Shown here piece by piece: positions 8,429 to 17,456 of a stretch of DNA of 40,075 nt (position 1 is the stretch's first letter; the number at the start of each line of letters is the position of its first letter). Below the pieces are notes generated by a model. It saw only the letters and a program-made list of their open reading frames with translations, did no database searches and had not been told where the DNA came from. The stretch spans positions 1-40,075 of the forward strand of contig FR882126.1 of the NCBI GenBank assembly GCA_000435635.1. The letters run 5' to 3'. The position numbers and the translations under genes are program-made. The DNA is from Prevotella sp. CAG:1320. GTDB lineage: Bacteria; Bacteroidota; Bacteroidia; Bacteroidales; Bacteroidaceae.

Positions 8429-10006
8429 TTAATTTTCTTGGATTTTCTCTTGTTGCGTATCAACCTCAGCCACACTGTGCTCAGGTCCCTTTCGTATCTG
8501 CTTGAGCATGATGCTGATTTCCACAGCCAACATCACCGTAAAAAGCAGCAAGAAAAGGAAGAAAGTCAGCATTACGCTGCCAGGTTCCAAGGCACTTGCC
8601 GCTACCCATGTGGGCAACATGTCTTGTATGGTCCAGGGTTGCCTACCCATCTCGGCCACTATCCACCCCGACTCACTCGCGATATAGCCCAAAGGCAACA
8701 ACACTATGCCTACCTTCAGAAGCCAACGATATTTCGACAAATCCTTGCGAAATACCAAATGGCCAACCACGGCGAAGAAAAGGATAAACAAGCATCCCAT
8801 GCCTACCATGATACGGAAACACCAAAAATTAACAGGAATAAAAGGTACTACTTGGTCGGCGTTCTTCACGTATCCATAGCCGAAATACTTGATATTATCC
8901 ATGACAGCCGCTTTCGTGGCCTCATCTTTTTGCCCATTCCTGTATGCCTTTAGGGCAACGATGGCCTTTTGTCCCATTTTTATCTTCTCGGACAAAGACG
9001 GCTCTCGCCCGCCATCTTGCCTCGGATAGCCTTTAATGATATCATTTACGCCAGCCACGTATCCATTCATGTCCCTCGTAGCAAGAAAAGAAAGGGCATA
9101 AGGTATCTCTATCTTTAAAGGATGCGGTTCGCTAGCCGCGTAATCGGGCTGCCTCCAGGGAGCCACCCATGCCACCGCCGTAAGGCCTTGCGCTTGACCA
9201 CCATCATAAAGTGCCTCCATAGCCGCCAACTTCATAGGCTGCGCTTTGGCTACCTGGTAAGCGGAATGGTCGCCCGTGAAAGCCGCCAACAACGAAGCTA
9301 GCAGTCCCACGACAGAAGCTATCTTTATGCTTTCCACGGAAAGCTTTCGTTCTCTTCTTCGCAACAGATACCATCCACTGACCGCCACAACGAAAAGCGC
9401 GCCAATAATCCAAGCCGAAGTCACCGTATGGCAAAACTTCATCACCGCGTAGGGCGACAAGGCCACGTCGACGAAAGAAGTCATCTCGAAACGCATGGTA
9501 TCAGGATTAAACGTCTGACCTACAGGATACTGCATCCAGGCATTGGCCACCAATATCCACCAAGCGGATATCGTGGCTCCCAAGCCCGTAAGCCAGGTAG
9601 ACGCTAAATGAAAACCCCTTGACACCTTGTCCCAACCAAAGAACATTACGGCAACGAACGTGCTCTCCATGAAAAAAGCCACGATGCCCTCTATAGCCAA
9701 AGGAGCACCAAAGATGTCACCCACAAACCATGAATAATTACTCCAGTTCGTGCCAAACTCAAATTCCAAGATAATGCCAGTGGCAACGCCCATGGCGAAA
9801 TTCACGCCGAACAGCTTTTGCCAAAAACGGGCAACATCTTTCCAAAAACGCTTCCGCGTGCGATAGAAGCACGTCTCAGCTACACCCATGATAACCGCAA
9901 GTCCCAACGTCAGAGGGACAAAAAGCCAATGATAGATAGCTGTCAAAGCGAATTGCGCCCTCGACCAGTCTATCGTGGAAGCGGTAATGTCGAGCAAGTT
10001 AATCAT
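8429..10006 (-). CDS. cydA: Cytochrome bd ubiquinol oxidase subunit I
   Basis: Carries the hemes and the quinol site of the bd oxidase. 525 residues with about nine membrane segments. The N-terminal AIYHWLFVPLTLG contains the heme-ligand histidine (H26), and GWIVAEMGRQPW toward the C terminus is the conserved GRQPW block. The loop after the fifth segment is of medium length and Lys-rich. The start overlaps the end of the DUF4492 gene by eight bases, so the three genes form one coupled operon. Confidence 0.96.
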   Translation of the reverse strand: MINLLDITASTIDWSRAQFALTAIYHWLFVPLTLGLAVIMGVAETCFYRTRKRFWKDVARFWQKLFGVNFAMGVATGIILEFEFGTNWSNYSWFVGDIFGAPLAIEGIVAFFMESTFVAVMFFGWDKVSRGFHLASTWLTGLGATISAWWILVANAWMQYPVGQTFNPDTMRFEMTSFVDVALSPYAVMKFCHTVTSAWIIGALFVVAVSGWYLLRRRERKLSVESIKIASVVGLLASLLAAFTGDHSAYQVAKAQPMKLAAMEALYDGGQAQGLTAVAWVAPWRQPDYAASEPHPLKIEIPYALSFLATRDMNGYVAGVNDIIKGYPRQDGGREPSLSEKIKMGQKAIVALKAYRNGQKDEATKAAVMDNIKYFGYGYVKNADQVVPFIPVNFWCFRIMVGMGCLFILFFAVVGHLVFRKDLSKYRWLLKVGIVLLPLGYIASESGWIVAEMGRQPWTIQDMLPTWVAASALEPGSVMLTFFLFLLLFTVMLAVEISIMLKQIRKGPEHSVAEVDTQQEKIQEN

Positions 10007-10226
10007 AAGCCCTGTTTATTATTTGTTCAGAAACGAAGTCAGCTTCCTTGCCGTCATCAGCGTGCTGGCCAATGAAATTAGGGAAGAAAAACACTCTCAA
10101 GATGAAAAAGATAATAAAGACTTTCACCAAGATGACCATCCAAAGAGTCTTCCCGAGCGTCATGCCCCGGAAACCTTCCAGATAGAAACGTCCCACCTTA
10201 GCAATCCAATTATCTTTATTCATCAT
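9999..10226 (-). CDS. DUF4492 small membrane protein ahead of cydA
   Basis: About 75 residues from the ATG at 10226 (or 74 from 10223): MNKDNWIAKVGRFYLEG, then FRGMTLGKTLW and a single strongly hydrophobic segment MVILVKVFIIFFILRVFFF. I recognise this as the DUF4492 family, which in Bacteroidales typically precedes cydA. The frame is open nine codons further up, but a promoter -7 element at 10251-10258 places the transcript start below that point. It overlaps cydA by eight bases. One membrane helix and fixed linkage to cydAB make it a candidate small oxidase subunit or assembly factor comparable to CydX; this is inference. Confidence 0.85.
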   Translation of the reverse strand: MMNKDNWIAKVGRFYLEGFRGMTLGKTLWMVILVKVFIIFFILRVFFFPNFIGQHADDGKEADFVSEQIINRAYD

Positions 10227-10250
10227 CTTACGCGTTTTGCATATTTTTGT

Positions 10251-10258
10251 CAAATTTA
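10251..10258 (-). promoter_or_regulatory. Promoter -7 element of the DUF4492-cydAB operon
   Basis: The minus strand reads TAAATTTG, about 25 bases above the DUF4492 start. No clear TTTG is seen at -33. The element decides the start codon choice for DUF4492. Confidence 0.6.
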
Positions 10259-10344
10259 CGAATTATTCCGTTTCTCTGTTCTTCTTTATGCGTTAATATT
10301 CCTTAACTTCCAGGATTTATCTCCATCAGCCCAAATATTTTCCC

Positions 10345-10352
10345 TATCTTTG
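10345..10352 (+). promoter_or_regulatory. Promoter -7 element of the SLC13-type permease gene
   Basis: TATCTTTG on the plus strand, 33 bases before the ATG at 10385. This spacing supports 10385 as the original start of the permease gene, although its frame is later lost. No -33 box is recognisable. Confidence 0.6.
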
Positions 10353-10384
10353 CATTAATTTAAACTACCCGAAAATCCCCGCAT

Positions 10385-10503
10385 ATGATTACCACGCTCA
10401 TTATATTGGCTGGGGCGGCCGTCTTTTTTTTCCTTGGTAAAAATTTCTCCGCTCTTCTCTCACTGCCGTATTCTTCGTCATAGGAAAAATTCGCTCCGAT
10501 ATT
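10385..10503 (+). pseudogene. Out-of-frame 5' part of the SLC13-type permease gene
   Basis: From the ATG at 10385 the frame reads MITTLIILAGAAVFFFLGK and then KNFSALLSLPYSSS before a TAG at 10481-10483. The in-frame upstream sequence of the long permease ORF reads TAVFFVIGKIRSDIV and is closed above by TAA at 10438-10440. The two stretches AVFFFLGK and AVFFVIGK resemble each other, and their DNA aligns from GCCGT at 10418 and at 10465, 47 bases apart. One extra base in the A5 run at 10439-10443 would join both into a single frame. Either a diverged duplication of the N-terminal segment or a one-base deletion broke the gene, or the deposited sequence is wrong here. Confidence 0.6.
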
Positions 10504-12285
10504 GTGGCACTTTGTTCGCTTATCCTACTTATGGCATTTGGTATACTCACCCCAACAGAAGCACTCTCGGGCTTTTCCAACTCGGTGGTCATTATGATGG
10601 TGGGGCTTTTCGTGGTAGGCGGAGCAGTATTCCAGACTGGACTGGCCAAGATGATTAGCGGCAAGATTATGCACCTGGCAGGAGACAATGAAACTCGACT
10701 TTTCCTGCTTGTCATGCTTACCACTACGGCTATAGGGGCCTTTGTCAGCAACACGGGAACTGTAGCTTTGATGTTGCCTATCGTGGTCAGCATGGCGGCC
10801 AAAGGCAACATTTCCGCCAGCAGGTTGCTCATGCCTTTGGCTTTTGCCAGCAGCCTGGGCGGCATGCTCACGCTCATCGGTACACCTCCCAACCTTGTAA
10901 TACAAGAGGCGTTGGCCAACGCTGGTTATGGCACACTGGGCTTCTTCTCTTTCACCCCAGTGGGCATCATCGCCATAGCCATAGGTATTATTGTTTTAAT
11001 GCCCCTAAGTAAATGGCTATTGTCAAACAAGGACAAAGATGGTAGCAAGAAAAAGAAGCGCACCAAGTCGCTGCAAGAATTGGTGGATGAATACCACTTG
11101 GCCGACCAACTCACAAGATATGTCATCCCTAAAGGTTCTGAACTGAATGACAAAACCCTCATGGAATTGGACATACAGAACCGATACAACCTAAGCGTGA
11201 TGGAGATAAGAAGAGAAAAGCGCGGCAGAAACGGATGGATACGTGACGTAAGCCAAAAGATGGCGGGGCCAAAGACGCGCTTCATGGAGGGAGACATCAT
11301 CTATCTCTCTGGAGAACCAGGGCAAATGGAACGGTTTGCCACCGACTACAAGTTAAAACAGCCCGTAACGAAACAAAAGGGAAATGCGCAAAACAAGATG
11401 GACTTCTACGATATCGGTATTGCGGAATTGGTCATTATGCCCAATACCACCTTGCAAAACCATAAAATCAAGGAGTCGGGCTTTCGTTCCAAATACAATA
11501 TCAACATCGTGGCGGTGAGACGCAACGGAAACTACATTCTCAACAACCTAGCCGAGGTAAGTCTCCACGCAGGTGACGTACTCCTTGTACAAGGCACATG
11601 GGCCAATATCAGCCGACTGACTCACGAAGACGAGCATTGGGTGGTATTAGGACAGCCCCTGGCTGAAGCGGAGAAAGTTACACTCGACTACAAAGCGCCA
11701 TTAGCCGCCATCATCATGTTAGCCATGATTGCCATGATGGTATTTGACTTTATCCCCATTGAACCGGTCACCGCCGTGATGATCGCGGGCGTGCTCATGG
11801 TACTTACGGGTTGCTTCCGCAATGTGGAGGCCGCCTATAAAACCATCAACTGGGAGACCATCGTACTGATAGCCGCCATGATGCCCATGTCCGTGGCATT
11901 GGAAAAAACAGGAGCATCCGCCATGATATCCCAGTCGCTTGTAAGCGGATTGGGAGCCTACGGCCCCTACGCTCTCTTGGCGGGCATCTATTTCACGACT
12001 TCATTGCTCACCATGTTTATCAGTAATACGGCTACTGCGGTATTGATGGCTCCTATTGCCTTGTCTTCCGCCTTAGGCCTGCACTTAGACCCAACCGCGT
12101 TTCTTTTTGCCGTATCGCTGGGAGCAAGCATGTGCTTCGCCTCGCCTTTCTCTACACCGCCTAATGCCCTGGTGATGCAAGCGGGCCGTTATACATTCAT
12201 GGATTACGTCAAAGTAGGCCTGCCGCTTCAGATCATCATAGGCATAGTCATGGTGTTCGTCTTGCCATTGCTCTTCCCATTCTAA
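10504..12285 (+). CDS. SLC13-family anion permease with RCK_C (TrkA-C) domains
   Basis: Secondary transporter of the ArsB/NhaD/SLC13 superfamily; members carry dicarboxylates, sulfate or similar anions with sodium, but the substrate cannot be read here. 593 residues from a GTG: a first membrane half with FVSNTGTVALMLPIV and GTPPNLVIQE, a soluble middle part (about 190-385) with two RCK_C-like domains (PKGSELNDKTLMELDIQN and NTTLQNHKIKESGFRSKY), and a second membrane half with FISNTATAVLMAPIA and FSTPPNALVMQAG. The two mirrored SNT and TPPN motifs are the family's binding hairpins. The probable true start is the ATG at 10385, lost through a frame break, so the protein from GTG lacks about the first helix. 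It is the only long plus-strand gene in the window. Confidence 0.85.
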   Translation: MALCSLILLMAFGILTPTEALSGFSNSVVIMMVGLFVVGGAVFQTGLAKMISGKIMHLAGDNETRLFLLVMLTTTAIGAFVSNTGTVALMLPIVVSMAAKGNISASRLLMPLAFASSLGGMLTLIGTPPNLVIQEALANAGYGTLGFFSFTPVGIIAIAIGIIVLMPLSKWLLSNKDKDGSKKKKRTKSLQELVDEYHLADQLTRYVIPKGSELNDKTLMELDIQNRYNLSVMEIRREKRGRNGWIRDVSQKMAGPKTRFMEGDIIYLSGEPGQMERFATDYKLKQPVTKQKGNAQNKMDFYDIGIAELVIMPNTTLQNHKIKESGFRSKYNINIVAVRRNGNYILNNLAEVSLHAGDVLLVQGTWANISRLTHEDEHWVVLGQPLAEAEKVTLDYKAPLAAIIMLAMIAMMVFDFIPIEPVTAVMIAGVLMVLTGCFRNVEAAYKTINWETIVLIAAMMPMSVALEKTGASAMISQSLVSGLGAYGPYALLAGIYFTTSLLTMFISNTATAVLMAPIALSSALGLHLDPTAFLFAVSLGASMCFASPFSTPPNALVMQAGRYTFMDYVKVGLPLQIIIGIVMVFVLPLLFPF

Positions 12286-12317
12286 AGGATTCTCGGGACT
12301 CGAGCTATAGCGTGCGT

Positions 12318-13073
12318 TCACTCCAGGAGGAGTTCCACGGGGCAATGGTCACTGCCATAGATATCGGTATGGATAAGAGCGTCCTGTATGTTCGCCCTTA
12401 GCCTGTCGGAAACTATGAAGTAATCAATACGCCACCCCGTATTCTTCTCTCTGGCACGAAAACGGTAAGACCACCATGAATAGGTTTCCTTCTCCGGATA
12501 TTTGAAACGGAAAGTATCAGTGAAGCCACTAGACAACAAAACGGTCATCTTCTCCCTTTCCTCATCCGTGAAACCAGCGTTCTTATGATTGGTCTTTGGG
12601 TTCTTCAGGTCTATTTCCTCATGGGCTACATTCAAGTCACCGCATAGAATAACAGGTTTCTTCTGGTCAAGAACCATGAGATATTGACGGAAATCGTCCT
12701 CCCATTCCATACGATAATCCAAACGACGCAAACCATCTTGCGAGTTGGGCACATAGGCATTGACCAAGAAGAAATCTTCATACTCCAACGTAATCGTCCT
12801 TCCTTCATGGTCGTGTTGCTCTATCCCTATGCCATAAAGCACGTTGAGCGGCTCATGCTTAGTATAAATAGCCGTGCCGGAATAACCTTTCTTCTCCGCG
12901 TAATTCCAAAAAGAACGATACCCTTCAAAAGTCAAGTCCAGCTGTCCTGCCTGCATCTTAGTCTCCTGCAGGCAGAAGAAGTCTGCGTCCAATCGCTTAA
13001 ACGTTTCCTCGAAACCTTTTGTCACGCAAGCACGCAAACCATTAACGTTCCACGACACGAATTTCTTGCTCAT
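12318..13073 (-). CDS. xth: Exodeoxyribonuclease III
   Basis: AP endonuclease and 3'-5' exonuclease of base-excision repair, member of the endonuclease/exonuclease/phosphatase fold. 251 residues. Active-site motifs in order: WNVNGLRA (metal-site Asn), LQETKMQ (catalytic Glu near residue 37), CGDLNVAHEEIDL (Asp and Asn), WSYR and the terminal SDHCPV (Asp and His). The length is typical of the ExoA/XthA type. It follows folE by 29 bases on the same strand and may be the last gene of that operon; it converges with the permease gene 32 bases away. Confidence 0.95.
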   Translation of the reverse strand: MSKKFVSWNVNGLRACVTKGFEETFKRLDADFFCLQETKMQAGQLDLTFEGYRSFWNYAEKKGYSGTAIYTKHEPLNVLYGIGIEQHDHEGRTITLEYEDFFLVNAYVPNSQDGLRRLDYRMEWEDDFRQYLMVLDQKKPVILCGDLNVAHEEIDLKNPKTNHKNAGFTDEEREKMTVLLSSGFTDTFRFKYPEKETYSWWSYRFRAREKNTGWRIDYFIVSDRLRANIQDALIHTDIYGSDHCPVELLLE

Positions 13074-13102
13074 TGGAAAGAGATATAATATTAAGGTGTA
13101 TT

Positions 13103-13696
13103 CTAGATGCGCTTAGATTCTCCTCGTAGCAGGTTCATAAACTCCTCACGGGTCTTGGCCTGGTTGAAGGCACCACTGAAGTCGCTCGTGGTAGTAATGG
13201 CGTTTTGTTTCTCCACGCCCCTCATCTGCATACACATATGCTTGGCCTCCACCACCACCATCACGCCTTGCGGCTTGAGCGTCTCATTGATGCAATCCTT
13301 TATCTGTTGCGTCATACGCTCTTGCACTTGCAACCTATGGCTAAAGATATCCACCACCCGGGCAATCTTGCTCAGTCCCGTAATGTATCCATTGGGGATG
13401 TAAGCCACGTGCACCTTCCCATAGAAAGGTATCATATGGTGCTCGCAGAGGGAGAAGAAATCAATGTCCTTGACGATGACCATCTGGTTGTATTTCTCCG
13501 CGAAGAGAGCGTCGGTCAACACTTTGTGAGGATCTTGCAGGTAACCGCGTGTCAATATCTGCATGGCCTTGGCTACGCGCATAGGCGTTTTCAGCAATCC
13601 CTCACGCTCAGTGTCCTCACCGAGCAAGCGTATAATCTCTTTATAATGTCCCGCGAGTTCATCGAGTCCCTCGCGGTATTCTGTTTCTGGATTCAT
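13103..13696 (-). CDS. folE: GTP cyclohydrolase I
   Basis: Converts GTP to dihydroneopterin triphosphate, the first step of folate synthesis. 197 residues from [10 protein letters not shown]; the frame is open 21 codons further up but that part overlaps the preceding gene and is not family-like. Zinc ligands are C84 and H87 in CEHH and C155 in [27 protein letters not shown] and [14 protein letters not shown] are conserved blocks. It starts four bases after the SPOR-protein gene, so the two are co-transcribed. Confidence 0.95.
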   Translation of the reverse strand: MNPETEYREGLDELAGHYKEIIRLLGEDTEREGLLKTPMRVAKAMQILTRGYLQDPHKVLTDALFAEKYNQMVIVKDIDFFSLCEHHMIPFYGKVHVAYIPNGYITGLSKIARVVDIFSHRLQVQERMTQQIKDCINETLKPQGVMVVVEAKHMCMQMRGVEKQNAITTTSDFSGAFNQAKTREEFMNLLRGESKRI

Positions 13697-13700
13697 AAGT

Positions 13701-14279
13701 CTATCGTTGCACTGTGATGGTTCCCTTAACGACACAAGCTGCCCGGTAACCCAATTCACGTATTTCCTTCAATATGGCGTTAGCCTCATCCAATGAGCGG
13801 AAATTTCCCATCCTGCATATCCACCTGGGAGAATAGAAATGGACGTAAACAGGATACTCGGGAAAATGCCTTTTTATCTCATTGCCTATGCGTTGCGCCT
13901 TCTGCCTGTCTGCCCTGGAGTTGCCTCCGGCAAATACCTGCACCCTATACCCCGTCACCTTTACGGAGCCTACCATCACCTTCTTGCGTGAGTCAAGTTC
14001 CTCATCCGCGTCAATTGTTTGCCCTTTGCCATCATGGGTCTTATAACCGATCACGGTCTTCGGGGCGGTCTCCTCCTTGCTTTCAGGCACTTTCTCAACT
14101 GGACGAGGTGCCACCTCTGGAATTTTTCCGTTCACCAACTCGTCTATCTCCTTGCTTTGGATGACAGTGACGGTACCTTGACCAGCCGCATGCTCTCGCA
14201 AGTGCTCCATATAGTTCTGCGCCTTCATCCGCACGGGCAGGCACAACACCATGAGTGAAATTATGACGATGGGTCTCAT
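13701..14279 (-). CDS. SPOR-domain periplasmic protein
   Basis: 192 residues with an N-terminal signal peptide ([20 protein letters not shown]). A low-complexity middle part rich in Glu, Lys and Pro is followed by a SPOR domain at about 108-187: [37 protein letters not shown] and [21 protein letters not shown] domains bind denuded peptidoglycan glycans. In Bacteroides the same neighbourhood (tpiA before, folE after) holds a SPOR protein, so this is a conserved cluster. It starts downstream of a large hairpin after tpiA. Confidence 0.88.
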   Translation of the reverse strand: MRPIVIISLMVLCLPVRMKAQNYMEHLREHAAGQGTVTVIQSKEIDELVNGKIPEVAPRPVEKVPESKEETAPKTVIGYKTHDGKGQTIDADEELDSRKKVMVGSVKVTGYRVQVFAGGNSRADRQKAQRIGNEIKRHFPEYPVYVHFYSPRWICRMGNFRSLDEANAILKEIRELGYRAACVVKGTITVQR

Positions 14280-14303
14280 AGGGGTAGGTAAAATTTAATG
14301 AAA

Positions 14304-14339
14304 GCCCGTTCCCGCCACTCTTGGCGGCAAAGAACGGGC
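14304..14339 (-). terminator. Large hairpin after tpiA, possibly a partial terminator
   Basis: GCCCGTTC and GAACGGGC (8 bp) enclose an inner stem CCGCCA/TGGCGG with loop CTCT and a four-base asymmetric bulge. On the minus strand it is followed by TTTCATTAAATTTT, a poor T-run. It may attenuate transcription from tpiA into the SPOR gene or protect mRNA 3' ends. Confidence 0.6.
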
Positions 14340-14352
14340 GAATGAATATTGA

Positions 14353-15114
14353 TTATTTCTTCCAAGCGTCGATGATACCCTTGAAGTCAGCGGCTTTCAG
14401 GGAAGCGCCACCAATCAAGCCACCATCTATGTCAGGCTTGGCGAAGAGCTCGGGAGCGTTGCTGGCCTTGCAGCTGCCTCCATAGAGAATAGAAGTCTCC
14501 TCTGCCACCTCCTTGCCATACTTCTCGGCAACGGTAGAACGGATATAGGCCAACATCTCCTCAGCCTGCTCCGCGGTAGCGGTCTTGCCCGTACCGATTG
14601 CCCAGATAGGCTCATAAGCCAAAATGATGTTCTTCCACTCCTCCGCGGAAAGATTGTATACAGAGCCTTCCAGTTCTGCCTTCACCACCTCGTTCTGCTT
14701 GTTTGCCTCGCGCTCCTCCAAGGTCTCGCCGATACAGAAGATAACCTTCAAGCCGTTAGCCAACGCCAAAAGCACCTTTTCTTTCAAGGTCTCAGGAGTC
14801 TCGCCATAATATTCGCGACGCTCTGAGTGACCCAGAACCACGTATTGGGCTCCTGTGCTCTTCACCATCTCGGCAGACACCTCGCCAGTGTAAGCTCCCT
14901 TGGCCTTATCCGCGCAGTTCTCAGCGCCCAAACCCACTACGGCGGGATCTATAACCTGAGCCACTGATGCCAAGTGGATAAAAGGCGTACAAATCACGAC
15001 ATCACAATTGGGTTTGTCCGCGGCCAAAGCCTCGTTGATTTCCTTGGCCAATGCCACTCCGTCTTGCAGGTTCATGTTCATCTTCCAGTTACCTGCCACG
15101 ATTTTCTTTCTCAT
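14353..15114 (-). CDS. tpiA: Triosephosphate isomerase
   Basis: Interconverts dihydroxyacetone phosphate and glyceraldehyde 3-phosphate in glycolysis. 253 residues, complete TIM barrel. Catalytic residues are visible: K11 in AGNWKMN, H96 in LGHSERR, E168 in [11 protein letters not shown]; the phosphate loop includes SILYGGSC and GGLIGGASL. Its start overlaps the stop of the upstream BT_3928-type gene by four bases (ATGA). Confidence 0.98.
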   Translation of the reverse strand: MRKKIVAGNWKMNMNLQDGVALAKEINEALAADKPNCDVVICTPFIHLASVAQVIDPAVVGLGAENCADKAKGAYTGEVSAEMVKSTGAQYVVLGHSERREYYGETPETLKEKVLLALANGLKVIFCIGETLEEREANKQNEVVKAELEGSVYNLSAEEWKNIILAYEPIWAIGTGKTATAEQAEEMLAYIRSTVAEKYGKEVAEETSILYGGSCKASNAPELFAKPDIDGGLIGGASLKAADFKGIIDAWKK

Positions 15115-16433
15115 GATTTCTTCTTGTTTAAAAGTTGATTTATCTTGTATGACTCTTTGTTTCGCCTAATCCAGCCTGTCCACGCCCACAGCCTGTCGGT
15201 AAGCCCCAGCAGTATCAGAGGCAGGGCAAACCAAAGGAACACCTTCAACAATCGTGCGCCCGTAGTGGTGGTGTCCATCTGCCCCAGTTCGCTCTTCTCC
15301 AATGGCTCGGTTAGCTGCTCAGCTTGCGGCAAATCGTTATGGCTCCACTTACGCAACACCGTCCCGTCTTTTATCAAGAGCAGACCAGGATTGCTGCGGA
15401 TAATAGTCTTCAGCGTAATCTCGTCGGTGGTGCAGAAAGGATACTCTGCCCCCGTCAAGTCTTTCCATCTCTCCACGGCGGGCATATCGCTGGCCGTCAA
15501 ACAATAGAAAGCGTAATGATGCTCTTGCGCGTATTCATAGATATAGTCTATATCACCGAAATTACTCTCGCTGGCGGTCTCCAGATGGGGTGCCACCAAC
15601 AAGAACGTATACCCTTTGTCCGCCAATATGTCCTCCGTGAGGTCATCACCCGTGCGTTTGTCCTCTATAAAGAAATCGTGGATGGGCGGCACATAGCCCT
15701 CGCTGATTTGCTTGGTCTCGCTGTCTATCAAGGTCCAAGTGGTATCGGGATAGTTCTCCAGCGAGAAAGTCTTCCTCACGCCGTCTTTCTCCATCAGGAA
15801 AGTGGTCTCGAATTGCGGCTGCGGCGCTCCCTCGGGTATCTGCATGCCCTCGCGGATATTCGCTCCCACGTGATAAGGGCGGAAATCAAAGCTGGGCAGG
15901 AAGTAAAGGCTGACCACGCTGGTGGCCAAGATGTATACGATGGTATAGTTGATGGCTATCCACTGGTTGCCAATAGAGATGAAACGAGGCATCACGTAAG
16001 GCCAACGGCATACGACCAACGTGGCCGCCATCAAGATGAGGTTTTTCACGAAGGTCTGCGTATTGCTGAGTTTCACGGCATCGCCAAAGCAACCGCAGTC
16101 TTGTATGGGGTTGGCCACCACCAGCCACAGGGTTACCAATAGCATTACGCCCATAAACCACGTGGCCAACTTCGCGCAAAAGCGCCTGTGCATAGCCAGT
16201 AACAGGAATACGCCAAGACAGAATTCCAGGGCGGAAAGCAGCACTGAGACGGAAAGGGTGAGCCAATCGGGCACGTAGCCCTCTATGTTGAGCGCGATGA
16301 GATAGTCCACTATCTTATATTGCGTGCCCAACGGGTCCACCGCCTTGACAAATCCGGAAAAGATGAATGCCAAGGAGACTATCAACCTGCAACAGTTGAC
16401 AGCGATGAACTTGACGCGGTTCTTGGTTTTCAC
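15111..16433 (-). CDS. BT_3928-family DoxX/MauE-like membrane protein
   Basis: 440 residues. The N-terminal half has four membrane segments of the DoxX/MauE type ([19 protein letters not shown], then [14 protein letters not shown] and [13 protein letters not shown] with CGCFGD), as in proteins that serve quinone- or thiol-linked redox partners. The C-terminal half is soluble and contains a thioredoxin-like stretch ([35 protein letters not shown]) without a CXXC, and ends with another membrane segment and a basic tail. It starts with GTG, overlapping the stop of the DUF1599 gene by one base. The family is named after a Bacteroides thetaiotaomicron gene in the same cluster; its function is unknown. 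Confidence 0.88.
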   Translation of the reverse strand: MKTKNRVKFIAVNCCRLIVSLAFIFSGFVKAVDPLGTQYKIVDYLIALNIEGYVPDWLTLSVSVLLSALEFCLGVFLLLAMHRRFCAKLATWFMGVMLLVTLWLVVANPIQDCGCFGDAVKLSNTQTFVKNLILMAATLVVCRWPYVMPRFISIGNQWIAINYTIVYILATSVVSLYFLPSFDFRPYHVGANIREGMQIPEGAPQPQFETTFLMEKDGVRKTFSLENYPDTTWTLIDSETKQISEGYVPPIHDFFIEDKRTGDDLTEDILADKGYTFLLVAPHLETASESNFGDIDYIYEYAQEHHYAFYCLTASDMPAVERWKDLTGAEYPFCTTDEITLKTIIRSNPGLLLIKDGTVLRKWSHNDLPQAEQLTEPLEKSELGQMDTTTTGARLLKVFLWFALPLILLGLTDRLWAWTGWIRRNKESYKINQLLNKKKS

Positions 16434-16996
16434 TATTCGTATCTCAGTTTAATGGCGCCAAAAGTGGCGTAATTGACGATATCCATGTAGTTGGCGTCTA
16501 TCCCCTCGGAGACAAGCGCCTTGCCTTGAATGTCCTCCAGCTCCTTCACCCTCTGCAGCTTGGTGAGGATGAAATCCGTATAGCTGGTGACGCGCATGGA
16601 ACGCCATGCCTCGTCGTAGTCATGGTTCTTGCGCAGCATCAGTTCCAGGCATTCTTCCCGGTATTGGTCGTATAGCGACATGGCTTCTTCCGGCGTGAGA
16701 TCCACCTGGTCTACATAGCCCTTGCGCAGCTGTATCAACCCGATGATGCCATAATTGATGATGGCAATGAATTCCGGCCTGATGCCTTCACCCACCAACG
16801 ACTCCTTCTTGACCTCCAGGGAGCGGATGCGCTTGGCCTTGATATAGAGCTGGTCGGTCAGCGACGTGGGACGCAACAAGCGCCAAGAAGCTCCATAGTC
16901 ATGCAACTTGTCATGGAACAGCGCGCGGCACTCTTCCATAACGGCCCTGAATTGCTCTTCGGTAGTGAGCGGTTTATCTGCCATGTCAATCTTCAT
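16433..16996 (-). CDS. DUF1599 family protein
   Basis: 187 residues from the first ATG (16996); an ATG at 16984 is also possible, and the promoter predicts a transcript start near 17000, so the leader is very short. The protein is an internal duplication: EECRALFHDKLHDYGASWRL near the N terminus matches EECLELMLRKNHDYDEAWRS near residue 115, each followed by a KxxRxxxLE region. The repeat of the DUF1599 family, with acidic and HDY residues, resembles nucleotide pyrophosphohydrolase (MazG-like) helices, but this resemblance is only my reading. It is first in the operon with the BT_3928-like gene and tpiA. Confidence 0.88.
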   Translation of the reverse strand: MKIDMADKPLTTEEQFRAVMEECRALFHDKLHDYGASWRLLRPTSLTDQLYIKAKRIRSLEVKKESLVGEGIRPEFIAIINYGIIGLIQLRKGYVDQVDLTPEEAMSLYDQYREECLELMLRKNHDYDEAWRSMRVTSYTDFILTKLQRVKELEDIQGKALVSEGIDANYMDIVNYATFGAIKLRYE

Positions 16997-17005
16997 ATTT
17001 CGCTG

Positions 17006-17037
17006 CAAATTTAATCATTTCCATTGAATCCACCAAA
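17006..17037 (-). promoter_or_regulatory. Promoter of the DUF1599-tpiA-folE operon
   Basis: On the minus strand TTTG (17034-17037) and TAAATTTG (17006-17013) are separated by exactly 20 bases, a textbook Bacteroidetes promoter. The expected start near 17000 lies only a few bases before the first ATG, which suggests a leaderless or nearly leaderless mRNA. Confidence 0.8.
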
Positions 17038-17147
17038 TAAAATGCGCTTGATTGCCTCGCCCCATGGTTTTACCGCATGGAAACACCATGGACATAAAAC
17101 TGGAATCAACTGGATATAAACCGATATCACATAGCATATAAAATCGT

Positions 17148-17246
17148 TTTAACTAGCTGGAAACCGCATTCCACGACGTGAAATAACTATTCCACGACGT
17201 GGAATGGCTGTTTCACGACGTGGAATAGCTATTTCACGTCGTGGAA
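17148..17246. repeat. Array C: 21-bp periodic palindromic units
   Basis: Four clear 15-base units at 17169, 17190, 17211 and 17232, each TTyCACG, one A or T, CGTGrAA, with exactly 21-base spacing. The six-base spacers TAACTA, TGGCTG and TAGCTA are themselves related. A decayed fifth unit in register (TTTAACTAGCTGGAA, 17148-17162) precedes them. The array lies between divergent genes, 110-250 bases from the DUF1599 promoter and about 210 bases before the next plus-strand gene. The rest of the 460-base gap (17014-17147 and 17247-17456) shows several CATGG and CTGGA words but no further regular array. Confidence 0.88.
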
Positions 17247-17456
17247 CAGACTTTGAAGCTAACTTCCCGCGGTTTAAATAGTATGTGGAAGAGATTTGTT
17301 TAGCGTACAAAAAGAATTCCGCTATACAACAGGGGCGGAATCGAAAATACCCGAAGAGTCTCGGGAAAGTCAGGCTAGAACAACAGGGAAAAGGAAAATA
17401 ATCGCGGAAAAGGGCGGGCATGTCGAGAAAATGTAGTATATTCGCGAGCGGTGAGA

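Noticed and set aside
17041..17110. CATGG and CTGGA words near array C as another array
   Set aside because: Spacing is irregular (about 10-13 bases) and units cannot be aligned to one consensus.
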